Below are positions 40,978 through 53,300 of a DNA stretch of 64,000 nt, in pieces. The first letter of the stretch is position 1; every line of letters begins with the position of its first letter. The DNA comes from Flectonema sp. DT1601 (Eukaryota > Euglenozoa > Diplonemea > Diplonemida > Diplonemidae), in contig OZ025856.1 in the NCBI GenBank assembly GCA_964019425.1, positions 62,001 through 126,000 on the forward strand, read 5' to 3'. Below the pieces are notes generated by a model. That model was not told the origin of the DNA. It worked only from the letters and a program-made list of their open reading frames with translations, and ran no database searches. Position numbers and translations under genes: made by a program.

Positions 40978-42267
40978 TCATCTTCCAGGAAGATTGTTTG
41001 TGTTATAATGTTGTAGACGAGGAATGTTTGCAGACGTTAACATTTGAGGTGTCGGGTGGACTAAAGGTTGGCTGACAGGTAATTGACTATTTCCAATAGT
41101 GGTGCTTTGAGAAGAAGTGTTTTGAATTGAATTGGCTGCTGTGCTTTCAGAACCCAAATTTTGTGGAATTCGCATTCCCTGAAGCTGTGGATAGAGTTGT
41201 AATATAACTGATAGTTTGTGCTCTGCTTTCTTCCTACGAGATGTTAAAGTTTCAATATCTGAAGCCCTACTTTTCAACTCTCGTTGTTGAGTGTGAATGA
41301 TATCAACGAGAGCTGTTACTTCAGTCACAGCTGATTCCATTGTATCTCTAGTTCTAATATTGTTTCGTAAAGTTCGAGTAGCAGCATCAACAAGAACCCT
41401 AACGTCAGCTTTAACAGAAGTAATTTCAGTAAACAGATCTGTGAAAGAATCTCTAGCCGTGTTAATACAAACAACCAACTGACCCTTCTCAGTGAATAAA
41501 CTCTCTACTTTCTTCATGTGTGTTTTAACAGAAGCCTCAGACGTGGTTAACATGTTAGTGAGTTCAGTGATTTCTTTATTTGCGTGGTGGTCAACAAATG
41601 ACTGTTGCTGCATTGCTAATTCGAGATTTTCTATTGTGTTGGCCTGTTCTTTTGCTGATACTTGTGCGGAATCTTTGAAATTATTAACGTGGTTTCCAAG
41701 TTCAATGAGTTGAGAGAAGCAGTCGTCTGCTCGTTTAGTTTCGCTACTTAGCTTTGATTGGATGTCTGAGTTTTGATCTTTTAATGTGGTGATGGTGTTT
41801 GAAAGATTCTCTTTGTCGGTTTGTATTTCTAAGATTTGCTGATCTTTTTGAGATATTTCGTCTTGTGATTTTGAAAATTGTTCTCGTGATGTTTTTAACT
41901 CATTCGACAAAGCCGTTATCATATTTAGTGATGAAGTTAGTTCTTGGTTTAGCTTCATTGATTCACTTCTAGTGTCTTGAAGCTCACAATGAATTCGCCT
42001 AATTTCTCCAGCCATTTCATCATTTTGAATCAACCCAGTTTCTCTTTCCTCCAAAGCAGCTGACGCTGCTTCTAACTCTGCTTTCATTCTTTCAACGTTG
42101 GCATAGATCCCTGTTACTACTGTTTCCTTTTGATCTAGTACGTCTTCACGTTGGGCTAAACAAATCATTTTTTCTTCTAATGCTCGAATATCTAATGGCA
42201 TGTTTGGATGTCCTCGTTGGGGAGTGAACGTCGGATGGGTCGGGTTTCGACTCCCCCCACCCATCAT
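40978..42267 (-). CDS. Coiled-coil protein, 429 aa
   Basis: Starts MMGGGSRNPTHPTF. Residues 30-360 are a nearly continuous coiled coil (ALEEKMICLAQRE.., KNDE/QKDQQI heptads). The C-terminal 70 residues are Ser/Asn/Gln/Pro-rich and disordered, ending NTNNLPGR. No family is assigned. The open frame extends into a poly-Phe stretch upstream, but that lies in the pyrimidine tract and before the ATTTCACTTTTACAG acceptor site, so this ATG is the credible start. Confidence 0.65.
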   Translation of the reverse strand: MMGGGSRNPTHPTFTPQRGHPNMPLDIRALEEKMICLAQREDVLDQKETVVTGIYANVERMKAELEAASAALEERETGLIQNDEMAGEIRRIHCELQDTRSESMKLNQELTSSLNMITALSNELKTSREQFSKSQDEISQKDQQILEIQTDKENLSNTITTLKDQNSDIQSKLSSETKRADDCFSQLIELGNHVNNFKDSAQVSAKEQANTIENLELAMQQQSFVDHHANKEITELTNMLTTSEASVKTHMKKVESLFTEKGQLVVCINTARDSFTDLFTEITSVKADVRVLVDAATRTLRNNIRTRDTMESAVTEVTALVDIIHTQQRELKSRASDIETLTSRRKKAEHKLSVILQLYPQLQGMRIPQNLGSESTAANSIQNTSSQSTTIGNSQLPVSQPLVHPTPQMLTSANIPRLQHYNTNNLPGR

Positions 42268-42999
42268 TTTTAATTTTATTTTTTTTTTATTATTTCTGTA
42301 AAAGTGAAATAACATTGTCGTCGTTTTCAAAAAAAAACGAAAAAAAAAAAAAAAAAATTGACTTGTCATTTTTAAAATACGTAAAGAACAAGTATTGTCG
42401 ATAAATCATTAACACGGGTAGATTTTGTCTTTTTTTTTTTTTTTTTTTTGACATAAAAAAAGAAAAAAAAAAAAGAAGAAAAACGTTAACTATATCTATA
42501 TGAGATATAGAAAGAAAAAAAAGGGTAGACAGAGTGAGTACTCACCCTTTTCAAAAAAAAAAAAAAAAAAAAAGAGAAGCTTTTTCTCTTTCCTAACAAA
42601 GATGAAAATTTTAAGAAAACATTCCACATAAAGTTTAAACAAAAGAAATCACAAACTTGAATTGAGTGCTATTTTTCAATTATATTTGAGCTAACAATAA
42701 AAATCATCCAATTTGTTTGCTTTTAACAAAAAAAAAAATATACGCAAGATCGCCCAACACTCTAAAACAAGGGGGGTGTGAAAAACATACTCCAATACCG
42801 CATTAAAAAGGGTTTTTTTTTTTTTGGAATAAAATCTTCTACCTGTTTCAAAGACTGAAACGTGTGTTGCTGAAAAAAGTCATGTCGTGAGCCGACTCCA
42901 AAAACCATACACATGATTTAAAAAATAAAATAAATTACCTTGGTACAACGAGCACTCGTTATTTCCCCCAGGGGGGTTAACCCAGGGGTGTTGGAAGCT
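42268..42999. other. Intergenic, low complexity
   Basis: A/T homopolymers (42337-42357, 42430-42450, 42555-42573) and a small palindromic TATATCTATATGAGATATA near 42490. No gene or RNA recognised. Confidence 0.5.
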
Positions 43000-44648
43000 C
43001 TAATAACCTCCCTGGTCTCCAAAGATTCTGTCAATTTCAGAGTTCATTGGGTTGTGAGAAGGGAGGAATCCAGGGTGTGTAGAGTTAGCGACAACCATAA
43101 GTTTCCAGATCTGCTCTGCAGATAGAGCATGGGCGATCTGACTAGGATGAAATCCGTCAACAGGTTCGATAAGTTGCCAAGTTTGACCTCCTCTTTTGTT
43201 CCATTCCGCAACTACTTCAGGAAGTGGGTAATCAGCGTACACAGCTGTCAGATTTTCAAATTTCAAATTTGGAAGCGCCTGTTCCCACGCACGGCTCAAT
43301 TGTTGAGCTCTCGCAGTGGTAGCATTTCTAAGAGTTGCGTTGCTGTTCATCCATCCAGTACATGGAGATACTTCTAAACAGTTTAAGTAAGTGTAAACAT
43401 CTTCATAAGTAACAACTTTATCAACTGAAGACATTGGATGAATTCTTTCAGCCATGTTATCAAATAATATTCTTCCATCAACAAGTCCCATAGATAACAG
43501 AGATGATCCTTTAGGTAGAACTGAGTCAAGGTATCTTAAAGTAGCAGTGTTAGCCTCAACAAACCTTTCAGGAGTTGTCATGTGTGCGATAGTGTCTGGG
43601 TGTCCGTTACAAACATCGTTACCTGATCGGAGTTTTTTATTTATCTTTTCTTGCCCAATTGTAGACAATATCAATTATAACTAAACATACCAATTAGAGC
43701 AAGTGTCATCAACATCGGTGGAGCACCAGCATCTCTAACAAATGCTGTTTCGGTGATCTTTTGCATACTGGTTGAACGGGCCCCATTAACACCAACATTT
43801 TGATAGTCCCTGTGATTACAACGGTTCAATTCCTTGAGACGCATGTAAATAGAATCTGTAGGACCAGCGATAGTTGGATGCATTGCATCAGTGATATTCT
43901 TAAAGGCGGTTCCCCAAGAGTATTGCGGCCAATCAAATTCATTCTCAGCCGCGAATTCAGCAAGTGAGAAGTTCAAGTTGTCAGGAGTAAAGAAGCATGC
44001 GGGTAAGTGAAAGTGAGCAGTTGCACTGTCTCCCAACGCTGCAAATCCCCTACGAGGAGACGAATCAGGACAGTAATCAAAGTAGTCAACATTTATTCCA
44101 TTACAGTTGTTGGCAGAAACAGCTCCAGGGTGGACACTTGCGAACTCCTCATCGCAGTCCTTTCCCTTCCAAGAAGTACCTCTAAAAGTTTCAATGGTGC
44201 TGTAGCCATCGTGGTCGAGATCTTCAAGAGGAGTGTGGTTGTTACCAAAGTTACTAAATGCGTCACAAACAGGTTTAAAAATAGTACTGTTACACCATCC
44301 CTTTGATTGTATTTTAATGTTTGTGAACTTTGTACTAGAAATCTCAACTTTTGGTTTTGGGTACAAGCGACAGAAGTCACCCTTCTCTTTGGTACAAATT
44401 CCCAATACTTGACAAACACCGTCAGGAGAAGCTTCCTTCTCAACCTTTAAAACATCTTCAATCGCCTTTAACATTATCCTGCATGCCTCTCCTTCTTTAC
44501 CAGACTTGCAAATGCGAGAAAGCTCTCCATCCTGCTTCATGATTGATGCTGCGATTGTGCAAGTGGCGCAGTCAGTACCTCCATTCACACCGTGTGCCAC
44601 TGCTGTGGCGAGAACGGAGGCGGCTGCGATGCTGCGGGTTAGTTGCAT
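43000..44648 (-). CDS. AOAH: Acyloxyacyl hydrolase, two exons
   Basis: Exons are 44648-43691 and 43622-43000, with a 68-nt intron from GTATGT to GATCAG. The 526-residue product has a signal peptide (1-23), a saposin-B-like domain (about 25-92, CATC and six Cys), a calcium-binding DLDHDGYS loop (143-150) and a GDSL-type lipase domain. Ser208 (GDS) is the nucleophile, NDVC (321-324) and DGFHPSQ (His478) complete the site, and the protein ends FGDQGGY as in animal AOAH. The family removes secondary acyl chains from bacterial lipopolysaccharide and other acyloxyacyl lipids. In a protist it probably acts in food vacuoles or is secreted. An ATTATCCAG acceptor is 13 nt upstream of the ATG. Confidence 0.95.
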
Positions 44649-45818
44649 TGCTACTTGTTATCTGGATAATGAAATTCGTTGTTAAAAAAGACTTCAGCCA
44701 ATAGAAATGAATGACTTCACTATCTGGTGGATCCTTATGTTTATGTATCTGTGTAAAAACAATCCTTTATTATTGTGACTACAGATTTATAATATAAAGA
44801 AGACTAAGCAACGAAGAGTAAAAAAAAAAAAAGATTTCTTCGCTAACAAAATAGAATTATATACTCGTTATGATAACCGTATCGGAGGTAAACCTTGGTC
44901 TTCTTTTTTTTTGGGGTCCAACTTTTTTAAGACCGAGGACAGAAAAAAACAAGCAGAATTAAAGTAACAACCCAGTCGTCAGTTTGTAAAAACTGAACTT
45001 GTGGCTGTACAACATTTGATTGTTTTAAAACAAACAAAAAAAACAAAAAAGGTCCTAAACTGTCAACGGCATCGTTGCAAAATAAAATACCGCGTAGAGA
45101 CGTGAACATAATTGAGCAACTTTTATTAATGTTAATATGAGAGTCATTCATAACTCATGAGTGCGTATATAATAAATAAAAACCTCTTTGAAAGGAATCA
45201 AGGTGGGGGGGGTGCTATCATAATTATAAAGCAAAAATGGTTATCTTGGATTAGTTCAGAAATAGCACCCTTTGGGACGGATGGGAAATAAAAACACGAA
45301 GTGAACAGAAGAAACTTCTTCTAGCCTTCACTCCCAGCATGAAAAGTGTAAAGGGTAAATTTGACTCTTTTTTTTTTGTACCGACGTAGTCGGAGAAGAA
45401 ACTATTCAGATTGAAAACCGATTATTTCTTATGGTCATAATTTATTTTCCCCGTGCGACAGGATTTTGTCTGCGTTCAACGAAATATAAGGTTAATCTGA
45501 ATGGTTTTTTTTTTTTTTTTTTTTTTTTTGAGCAGATAGGTACTTTTAACAGACCAGTTGATTACACCAGCACGGAGTTATAAATTTTTACAAAAAAAAA
45601 AAAAAAAAAAAAAAAATATGGCGAATAAAAAGCATAGCCGTAACCATCCAAAATGTGAACGTGGTGAATGAAGAAGAGAATTGTGTGGCGATGCTTAGAA
45701 AAACAGCCGTACGAGAAGGGAAGGTATCAGATTCAAGAATAATTTCAACTGCCAGAGATAGATAATAACAAAATAAATCTGCTTAAATATATGAAAGAGA
45801 AACCACAAGGTAGCATCA
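44649..45818. other. Intergenic with a MITE-like element
   Basis: About 1.2 kb of AT-rich DNA with T/A runs near 45510-45530 and 45591-45616. It contains the inverted-repeat element at 45378-45504. No gene is supported. A frame at 44927-45151 has no acceptor or family match. Confidence 0.5.
45378..45504. mobile_element. Short inverted-repeat element (MITE-like), copy 2
   Basis: Reverse-complement homologue of 28031-28173. Its inner ends ACTATTCAGATTGAAAACC (45401-45419) and GGTTAATCTGAATGGT (45489-45504) are imperfect inverted repeats of each other. Homology extends past one end through CCGACGTAGTCGG to about 45378. Divergence between the two copies is moderate, so the insertion is not recent. 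Confidence 0.6.
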
Positions 45819-46946
45819 CTACCCCAGAGGAGGAGAAGCTGGAGGTGTGGCAGGAGGAGGTGTGGCAGAAGCAGGAGGTGTGGCAGAAGCAGGAGGTGAG
45901 GCAAATTTTGTACTCTCTCTCCATGAACGCCGACCGCCAAAGCTTTGACTTCCAACAGATGCACTTTTCATAGAAGAACGCAATGAAGAATCGTATCGAC
46001 TCTCACTAGCAGAGCTGTCGTTATTACGAGACAGTCTCGTTTCATAACGAACCATCCAATCATATCTGTGATCATTAACTTCGTTTATGCGCCTCAATTG
46101 ATCTTTAAATAATGTTTTCAGACCACAATAATCTGGATCTGCATCAAACTTCATTGCCCTGATCTTCTGAAGGTATTCTTTAAAACATGCAGGTTGACCT
46201 TTAAATAAACTGCTTGGTAAAGCTTCTTTCTTATCACCAGTTCGAGTTAGTCTTTCTTGTACAGTTCGTGCATTGTTAATACCCATCCAGGGTAGCTTTC
46301 CCTTTAAAAAATAAAGAGCCATGTATGCAATGGTTTCTAAGTCGTCTCTTCTGCTCTTCTCCCAACCCAGGTGGGTCCAAGTGCTGCAAAATCTGACTGT
46401 TCCAACAAAACTAACACCAAATCGACAGGGGATGTGTTTCCTTGAAGAGTTCAGATACTTAGCAGAGAGACCAAAGTCAATGAGATAAAGATGGTGACCT
46501 TTATTTCTAATTCCCATCACTAGATTTTCTGGTTTTAAATCTCTGTGGACGTATCCAAGAGAGTGAAGTTTCTCAACTCTATTTAGTAGTTGGATAGCAA
46601 GCATGAGAATCGTTTTCATTGAGAATCGGCTTCGACAATATTCAAACAACAATTGTAAGTTTGGACCTAATAAGTCCGTTACTAAAATATAGTAGTCTCC
46701 TTCCGGACCGTCGAAGTATGCCTGTGGGAATCCTACAAACCCTGTAAAGAGTCGATATATCCTACTCTCTTCTTTTAGTCGTCCTCCTCCCAACCGCTCA
46801 ACTTTGATTGCTACTGATCTCTGCATATTAACATCAAAACCGATAAAAACATCACCAAATCCACCCGAATCTAATCGCTTTACAATTAGAAACCGACCTC
46901 CGTTGAGAGATGAAGGAAGACTCCAACGAGAAACATGATTGCGCAT
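45819..46946 (-). CDS. Casein kinase 1-type protein kinase, 375 aa
   Basis: A Ser/Thr kinase with the glycine loop GGFGDV (28-33), Lys48, catalytic loop HRDLKPEN (134-141), DFG (157-159) and the CK1 signature around GTVRFCS..HLGWEKSRRDDLE (182-204). All catalytic residues are present. It lacks the usual long hydrophilic tail of CK1 epsilon. Instead a Ser-rich stretch is followed by a short PPASAT/TPPP repeat tail encoded by a GGAGG-rich minisatellite near 45830-45895. Probable cytosolic kinase with acidic-primed substrates. The TTGCTTTTACAG acceptor is 26 nt upstream of the ATG. Confidence 0.92.
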   Translation of the reverse strand: MRNHVSRWSLPSSLNGGRFLIVKRLDSGGFGDVFIGFDVNMQRSVAIKVERLGGGRLKEESRIYRLFTGFVGFPQAYFDGPEGDYYILVTDLLGPNLQLLFEYCRSRFSMKTILMLAIQLLNRVEKLHSLGYVHRDLKPENLVMGIRNKGHHLYLIDFGLSAKYLNSSRKHIPCRFGVSFVGTVRFCSTWTHLGWEKSRRDDLETIAYMALYFLKGKLPWMGINNARTVQERLTRTGDKKEALPSSLFKGQPACFKEYLQKIRAMKFDADPDYCGLKTLFKDQLRRINEVNDHRYDWMVRYETRLSRNNDSSASESRYDSSLRSSMKSASVGSQSFGGRRSWRESTKFASPPASATPPASATPPPATPPASPPLG

Positions 46947-47306
46947 CCTACTCCCTCTCCGATTGCTTTATTCTGTAAAAGCAAAATAATCATTAAAAAA
47001 TTATGTGTGAACAATGAAAAGCATCTTTCAAGGAAGCACTCGATAATAACTATTTAAAAATAGTAGTAAATTAAAGAGTACAAGGCTGCCTTAGTAGAGA
47101 TTTACATTGGCTCTCATTTGTGTCTCCGAAAAATAAAGAAAAAGGAAAAGAAATAACGCAAAAGGTTTAACTGACCACCATGTCCAACAGAATACATATA
47201 AACATGACATCAGTAATTCAAGGCAAGGTGAGAAGGTACAGTTTGTGGTCAACAATAGCATCGCTGTTCTGAACTAGATTGTCACTACCGACTATTAAGA
47301 ATTAAT
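46947..47306. other. Intergenic
   Basis: 360 bp of AT-rich spacer between the CK1 gene and the golgin-like gene. It carries the CK1 gene's acceptor at 46973. Nothing else is recognised. Confidence 0.5.
46973..46990 (-). promoter_or_regulatory. Probable trans-splice acceptor
   Basis: The minus strand reads TTATTTTGCTTTTACAG, 26 nt upstream of the casein kinase 1 start codon. Confidence 0.55.
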
Positions 47307-50300
47307 TTAACAAGCTGAGTGAAGTGAATTATAAAACCCAAGGAATAAAAGCATAAATATCGCGATACCAATATAATTATTAGTATTCAATGATTTAATT
47401 GAGAACCGTTTAGGTTGTTGAGTAACATTCGAGTCGATGATGACGGCAGAGTGAGGAGCAGGAGAAGCAGAGCGAGATCTGCCGGTAGAATGACTTCGAG
47501 ATTTTGATTTTTGTTGCAACTCTTCGAGTTTGCGGATGTGAGCAGCTTGATTTTCGAGAGTATCTTCCCGAGACTTGAACTTGTCATTCGCAAGTACAAG
47601 TTCTTGAGACAGAGAGTCGCGTACTGAAGCAGTTTCTTTCTGAGAGGATTTCACGTCCTCCTCAGACTGCTGAACTTTTGAAGTCAATACCGCTATCTGT
47701 TCAGTAAGTTCAATAAACTTATCTTTCTGTTGTGACTCTCTGTATAAAGCATCAAGTGCTTCTTCTCGTAGTCGCTGTTCAGAGCTCAGACTGAATATCC
47801 GCTCATGAAGTTCTGTTACTTTATTGTCGGAGGCTTCTTCTACTTCGCGTGACTGTGTGAGTTGTTCTTCGAGTTCAGAGATCTTTGCCGTAGAAATGTT
47901 ATTTTGCTTTTCAGTCGCTCGAAAACGTTCTTCTGCTGTTGCCACGAGAGAGACGTTGATGTGCTGCAGACGTTCAACTTCATCACTTCTCTGTAGTACG
48001 ATTATTTTTAAATTTTCAAGTTCCTCTCTAATTTGTAACAACTCTTCTTGATGCTTCAATTTTGATTCAACACCAACGCTGTGCTCTTTGTGACGGAGAT
48101 CAGCTATTGTACGGTTGAGGTCATGTTGAGCCTCTTCTTCAGTTTGGATGGTTGTCTTCAAACGCTCAACAGAGGCTTCCGCTTCCATCCGTTTGAGTCT
48201 CTCGCTCTCAAGCTGATCGACAGATTCTTTTAATTGAGAGATTGCTGTTTGAGAATCGGATAGTTTACTTCGTAACTCTACAGCCTCCTTGTCAGTTGTC
48301 TCTCGGAGTTCCTTCTCAGACGATAACTTTTCTGATATCAAATTAAATTCTTCTTCTTTGAGGCAGAGTCTCTCTTTCCACTCTTTACCAATACGGAGTC
48401 TGATTTCACCTTCCCTCTCGTCACCACCATCTACAAGTCGTTTGTTTTCCTCCTGAAGGGTTTAGGTGTTTATTTTTCTTTTGAAAAAACAAGAATTACG
48501 CACATTTGGACATATCGAAAAACAATTAGAAACACACCTGCAGCTCGTTAATTTCGCTTTTGCAGTCAGCGACTTTGTTGCGTTCGGATTCGAGCTCGTC
48601 GTTCTGTTTTTTCTTTTTTGTTGAATTTTTTTAGAGAACCAACAACAGCACGTTAGTAATCTGATATTCAAAACCCACTACACTCATATACACACCATTG
48701 AAAGTATCGCCTGCTGGTTAGCCAAGAGTGACGCTTGTAAATCTTCTTCGAGGCTTGTGACACGTGATCGGCAGGATTCTGTATTATTATAAATAACTGG
48801 CTAATTGTTGTTAAATAATATTAACTAGTAGTGTGTGTGCTTTACAAACCTGCCTCTCCAGCCTGTTCTTCGGACTTCTTAGCAGATGTTTGTGTTTCTT
48901 GTCTTGATGCTGTTGTTGTTTTGTTTAATAAGAAACTTTCTTTCAATGAGAATCAATTCAATAAAGATGTGTACGTACCTTCTAATTCAGAGTTAAGTTC
49001 TTGGACTTGGGAAGTGAGTTCCGTTTCTCTTTCAGATAATTTTATTATAATTGATTCCTTCTGATTGAGGTTTTCTAGAACGTCTTGGTGACCTAATTGA
49101 TTCGACGATAACTCACTTGATTTGTCCGCAATCTGTTTTAAAAGTTCTTCTTTGTCAGCCTCTCTCTGAGAAGCTATCTCCGAGAGAGACTCGTTGCTGG
49201 TTGCCAGTTCCTTCTCAAGGTTTGATATGACCTCTTTTGCTGTCGCAGATTCTTCTTCGATACGACTGACAGTAGCATCATTCTCTTCTTGAAGTTTTCG
49301 TAGAGCAGTTTGTTGCGATTGGTCTTGTAGTTGCAAGGATTCGTTTTCTTTTATTAAATTCTGTTCTGAATCACGTAGCTGACTGATATTTCTCTCAAGA
49401 TCCGCATTAAGTGTAGTTAAAGAAGTAACATTCTGTCTGAAAAGTTCAAGCTGAGATGTATCGGTGTCTGATGTCTGAGTTAGTTGTTGTAATTGTTTTT
49501 GAAGGGTTTCGATTGTACTGTTGGAGGTGTCCGCATTGATGTTCAGATCCTTTATAGTCTCTTCTAGTTGTTGTTTATCAGTTTCAAGGGATTTTAATTT
49601 GAATAGCGTGTCTTTATTTGATTCTCTTAGCTGAGTAGATTCGTTGCGAAGTTCGTCTATTTGAACTTCGAGTTGTTCATTAGCAGCGATAGTGATTTCA
49701 TACTTCTCTTTAATTGCTGTAATTCGAGTTACTTCATCACCTAACTCTTGACGAAGATTGTTAATCTCAACTTCAAGACTATCCTTTTCATTAACTGAAT
49801 CACTGTATTGGTGTTGTAGTTTTGATAACATTGATTGGAGATCCGTTACTTGAGTTGAGTTATTACGGAGAGTATCAATTTCTATTTTGAGATCTTCCTT
49901 TTCACTGATTTCAGTTTGGTAGTCTTTTCGTAGTTCTGATATACCTTCTTCGAGATTACTCTTTTCGGTGATTAATTCGTCGTATTGCTTTTGTAGTTTT
50001 GGTTGATTTGACTGAAGTTCCACAACCAAACTTTGAAGTTGTGATTTTTCCTCTTCTAAAACAGATAGTCGAGTAGCGTCAGTGGAAGCCTGTTGACGGA
50101 GATTATTTATTTCTAATTCTTCTTGTTGATTACGAGGTGAAGTTTCTATTTCAGAACATTTCTCCTTAAAAGTGTCAACTTGTTTTACAAGACTGAGTTG
50201 TTCTTCTTCGTAGTTCTTAATTTTGTCTAAAGCGGCTGAGAGGTTTATTTCTAACTTTGGTTGTTCTTCAGATAGTTCTTTCAACTTGGTACTGACGGCT

Positions 50301-53300
50301 AACAGTTCTGAGTTCTTCGACGTGTTCGTTTCTTCCAGTTTGCTCACGGTTTGCGATTGGAGGTCAATCTTGGCTGACATCTTTTTGATCTTCTTCTTCA
50401 AACTTTTAATAGCATTCTTTCCTCCAGGACTTCCAGAACAGTCGTCGTCGTCAATGCGAGTTAAAACATCTTCTAACTTTGAAATATGAGCAGTTCGCTC
50501 TTCCGCTTCGTTCTGCATTTTCAGAATAACAGACGAACCTTCCTCCTGAGCGTTCTTTAATTGATATGTTTGTAGTTGTAGTTCCCGCTCCAGATCAATT
50601 ATTTGATTATTTAAAGCTGTGGTATTAGTGTTGGGAGTTTGCTGCTCGTGGAGCTTCTCTTGCAGTGATTGAAATTGAGCATTTCTATCGCAGAGTTCAG
50701 CTTCGAGTGCAGTTGCTTTGTCATTTAGCTGCTCGCTTTCCATCAGCTTCTCGTGGAGGTCAGAGACTGTTTTATTTTTGATTTTTAATTCTGTCATCAC
50801 TTCCGATATTTGTTCTTCCATGTCTGAAATCATCTTTTCTCTTTTAATTTCAGTCTCTCCATCGTGCTCTGGTATCGTACTGAGTTTTATTTTTAGTTCC
50901 TCTATCTCTGCATCTTTGTCGTTAACTCGCTGCTCTAGTGTTGATTCATTAGACTGGAGTCCTTCGATTGTACTCGTAAGTTGTTCAGTGTCTGTGGTTC
51001 CACTCTCTAAGCTGGTCTTCAACTCTTTAATTTCATCATCTTTCTTGTCTACGACTAACTGTAGTTGTTCTTCTAACTCAGAGATCTTATTATTCAGTTT
51101 GTCGCTCTCTTCAGAAGCTGAGCTGATCTTCGTTTTAAATTCTTCGGAAGTGTAATCTAATTCTGTTTCTTTAGATTGCAATTGTGATTCCAACTGAGAA
51201 ACCTTTTCACTCAATTCTACTAACTTCTCGTTTTCATCAGAAGTAGTATCGAGCTTTGCCTTAAGATCCCCGATCTCCTCATCCTTTTCATCAATTTTGA
51301 ATTCCAATTCCGTCTCTTTGGATTGCAACTGTTCTTCTAACTCCGTAACCTTGTTGTTTAGTTCGGCCAATTTCTCGTCGTCTGTCGATGCAGAGCCGAG
51401 CTTTGCCTTGAGATCCCCGATCTCCTCATCCTTTTCATCAACTTTGAATTCCAATTCCGTCTCTTTGGATTGCAACTGTTCTTCTAACTCCGTAACCTTG
51501 TTGTTGAGTTCGGCTAATTTCTCGTCGTCTGTCGATGCAGAGCCAGCGGATGCGAGCTTTGCCTTGAGATCCCCGATCTCCTCATCCTTTTCATCGACTT
51601 TGAATTCCAATTCCGTCTCTTTAGATTGCAGCTGTTCCTCCAATTCCGTAATTTTGTTGTTGAGCTCGGCCAATTTATCGCCGTCGGCGGGTGGACAAGC
51701 AGATTCGAGTTGTGCTCTGAGATCCCCGATCTCTTCATCCTTTTCATCAACTTTGAATTCCAATTCCGTCTCTTTGGATTGCAGCTGTTCCTCTAATTCG
51801 GTAATCTTGTTGCTGAGTTCGGCCAACTTATCGCCATCTGCAGGTGTGCCGGCAGACGCCTTGAGACCTTCGATCTCCTCGTCCTTTTCGTCTATTTTGA
51901 ATTCCAATTCCGTCTCTTTAGATTGCAGCTGCTCTTCCAACTCCGTAATTTTGTTGTTGAGCTCGGCCAATTTATCGCCGTCGGCGGGTGAACAAGCAGA
52001 TTCGAGTTGTGCTCTGAGATCCACGATCTCCTCATCCTTTTCATCGACTTTGAATTCCAATTCCGTCTCTTTGGATTGCAACTGTTCTTCTAACTCCGTA
52101 ACCTTGTTGTTGAGTTCGGCCAATTTCTCGTCGTCTGTCGATGCAGAGCCGGCGGATGCGAGCTTTGCCTTGAGATCCCCGATCTCCTCATCCTTTTCAT
52201 CAACTTTGAATTCCAATTCCGTCTCTTTAGATTGCAGCTGTTCCTCTAATTCGGTAATCTTGTGGCTGAGTTCGGCCAACTTATCGCCATCTGCAGGTGT
52301 GCCGGCAGACGCCTTGAGACCTTCGATCTCCTCGTCCTTTTCGTCTATTTTGAATTCCAATTCTGTCTCTTTAGATTGCAGCTGTTCTTCCAACTCCGTA
52401 ATTTTGTTGTTGAGCTCGGCCAATTTATCGCCGTCGGCGGGTGGACAAGCAGATTCGAGTTGTGCTCTGAGATCCACGATCTCCTCATCCTTTTCATCGA
52501 CTTTGAATTCCAATTCCGTCTCTTTTGATTGCAACTGTTCTTCTAACTCCGTAACCTTGTTATTTAGTTCGGCCAATTTCTCGTCGTCTGTTGAAGCAGA
52601 GCCGGCGGATGCGAGTTGTGCTCTGAGATCCACGATCTCCTCATCCTTTTCATCGACTTTGAATTCCAATTCCGTCTCTTTTGATTGCAACTGTTCCTCT
52701 AATTCGGTAATCTTGTTGCTGAGTTCGGCCAACTTATCGCCATCCGCAGGTGTGCCGGCACCCGCCTTGAGACCTTCGATCTCCTCGTCCTTTTCGTCCA
52801 TTCTGAATTCTAATTCCGTCTCTTTAGATTGCAGCTGTTCTTCCAACTCCGTAATTTTGTTGTTGAGCTCGGCCAATTTATCGCCGTCGGCGGGTGAACA
52901 AGCAGATTCGAGTTGTGCTCTGAGATCCACGATCTCCTCATCCTTTTCATCGACTTTGAATTCCAATTCCGTCTCTTTGGATTGCAACTGTTCTTCTAAC
53001 TCCGTAACCTTGTTGTTGAGTTCGGCCAATTTCTCGTCGTCTGTCGATGCAGAGCCGGCGGATGCGAGCTTTGCCTTGAGATCCCCGATCTCCTCATCCT
53101 TTTCATCAACTTTGAATTCCAATTCCGTCTCTTTAGATTGCAGCTGTTCCTCTAATTCGGTAATCTTGTGGCTGAGTTCGGCCAACTTATCGCCATCTGC
53201 AGGTGTGCCGGCAGACGCCTTGAGACCTTCGATCTCCTCGTCCTTTTCGTCTATTTTGAATTCCAATTCTGTCTCTTTAGATTGCAGCTGTTCTTCCAAC

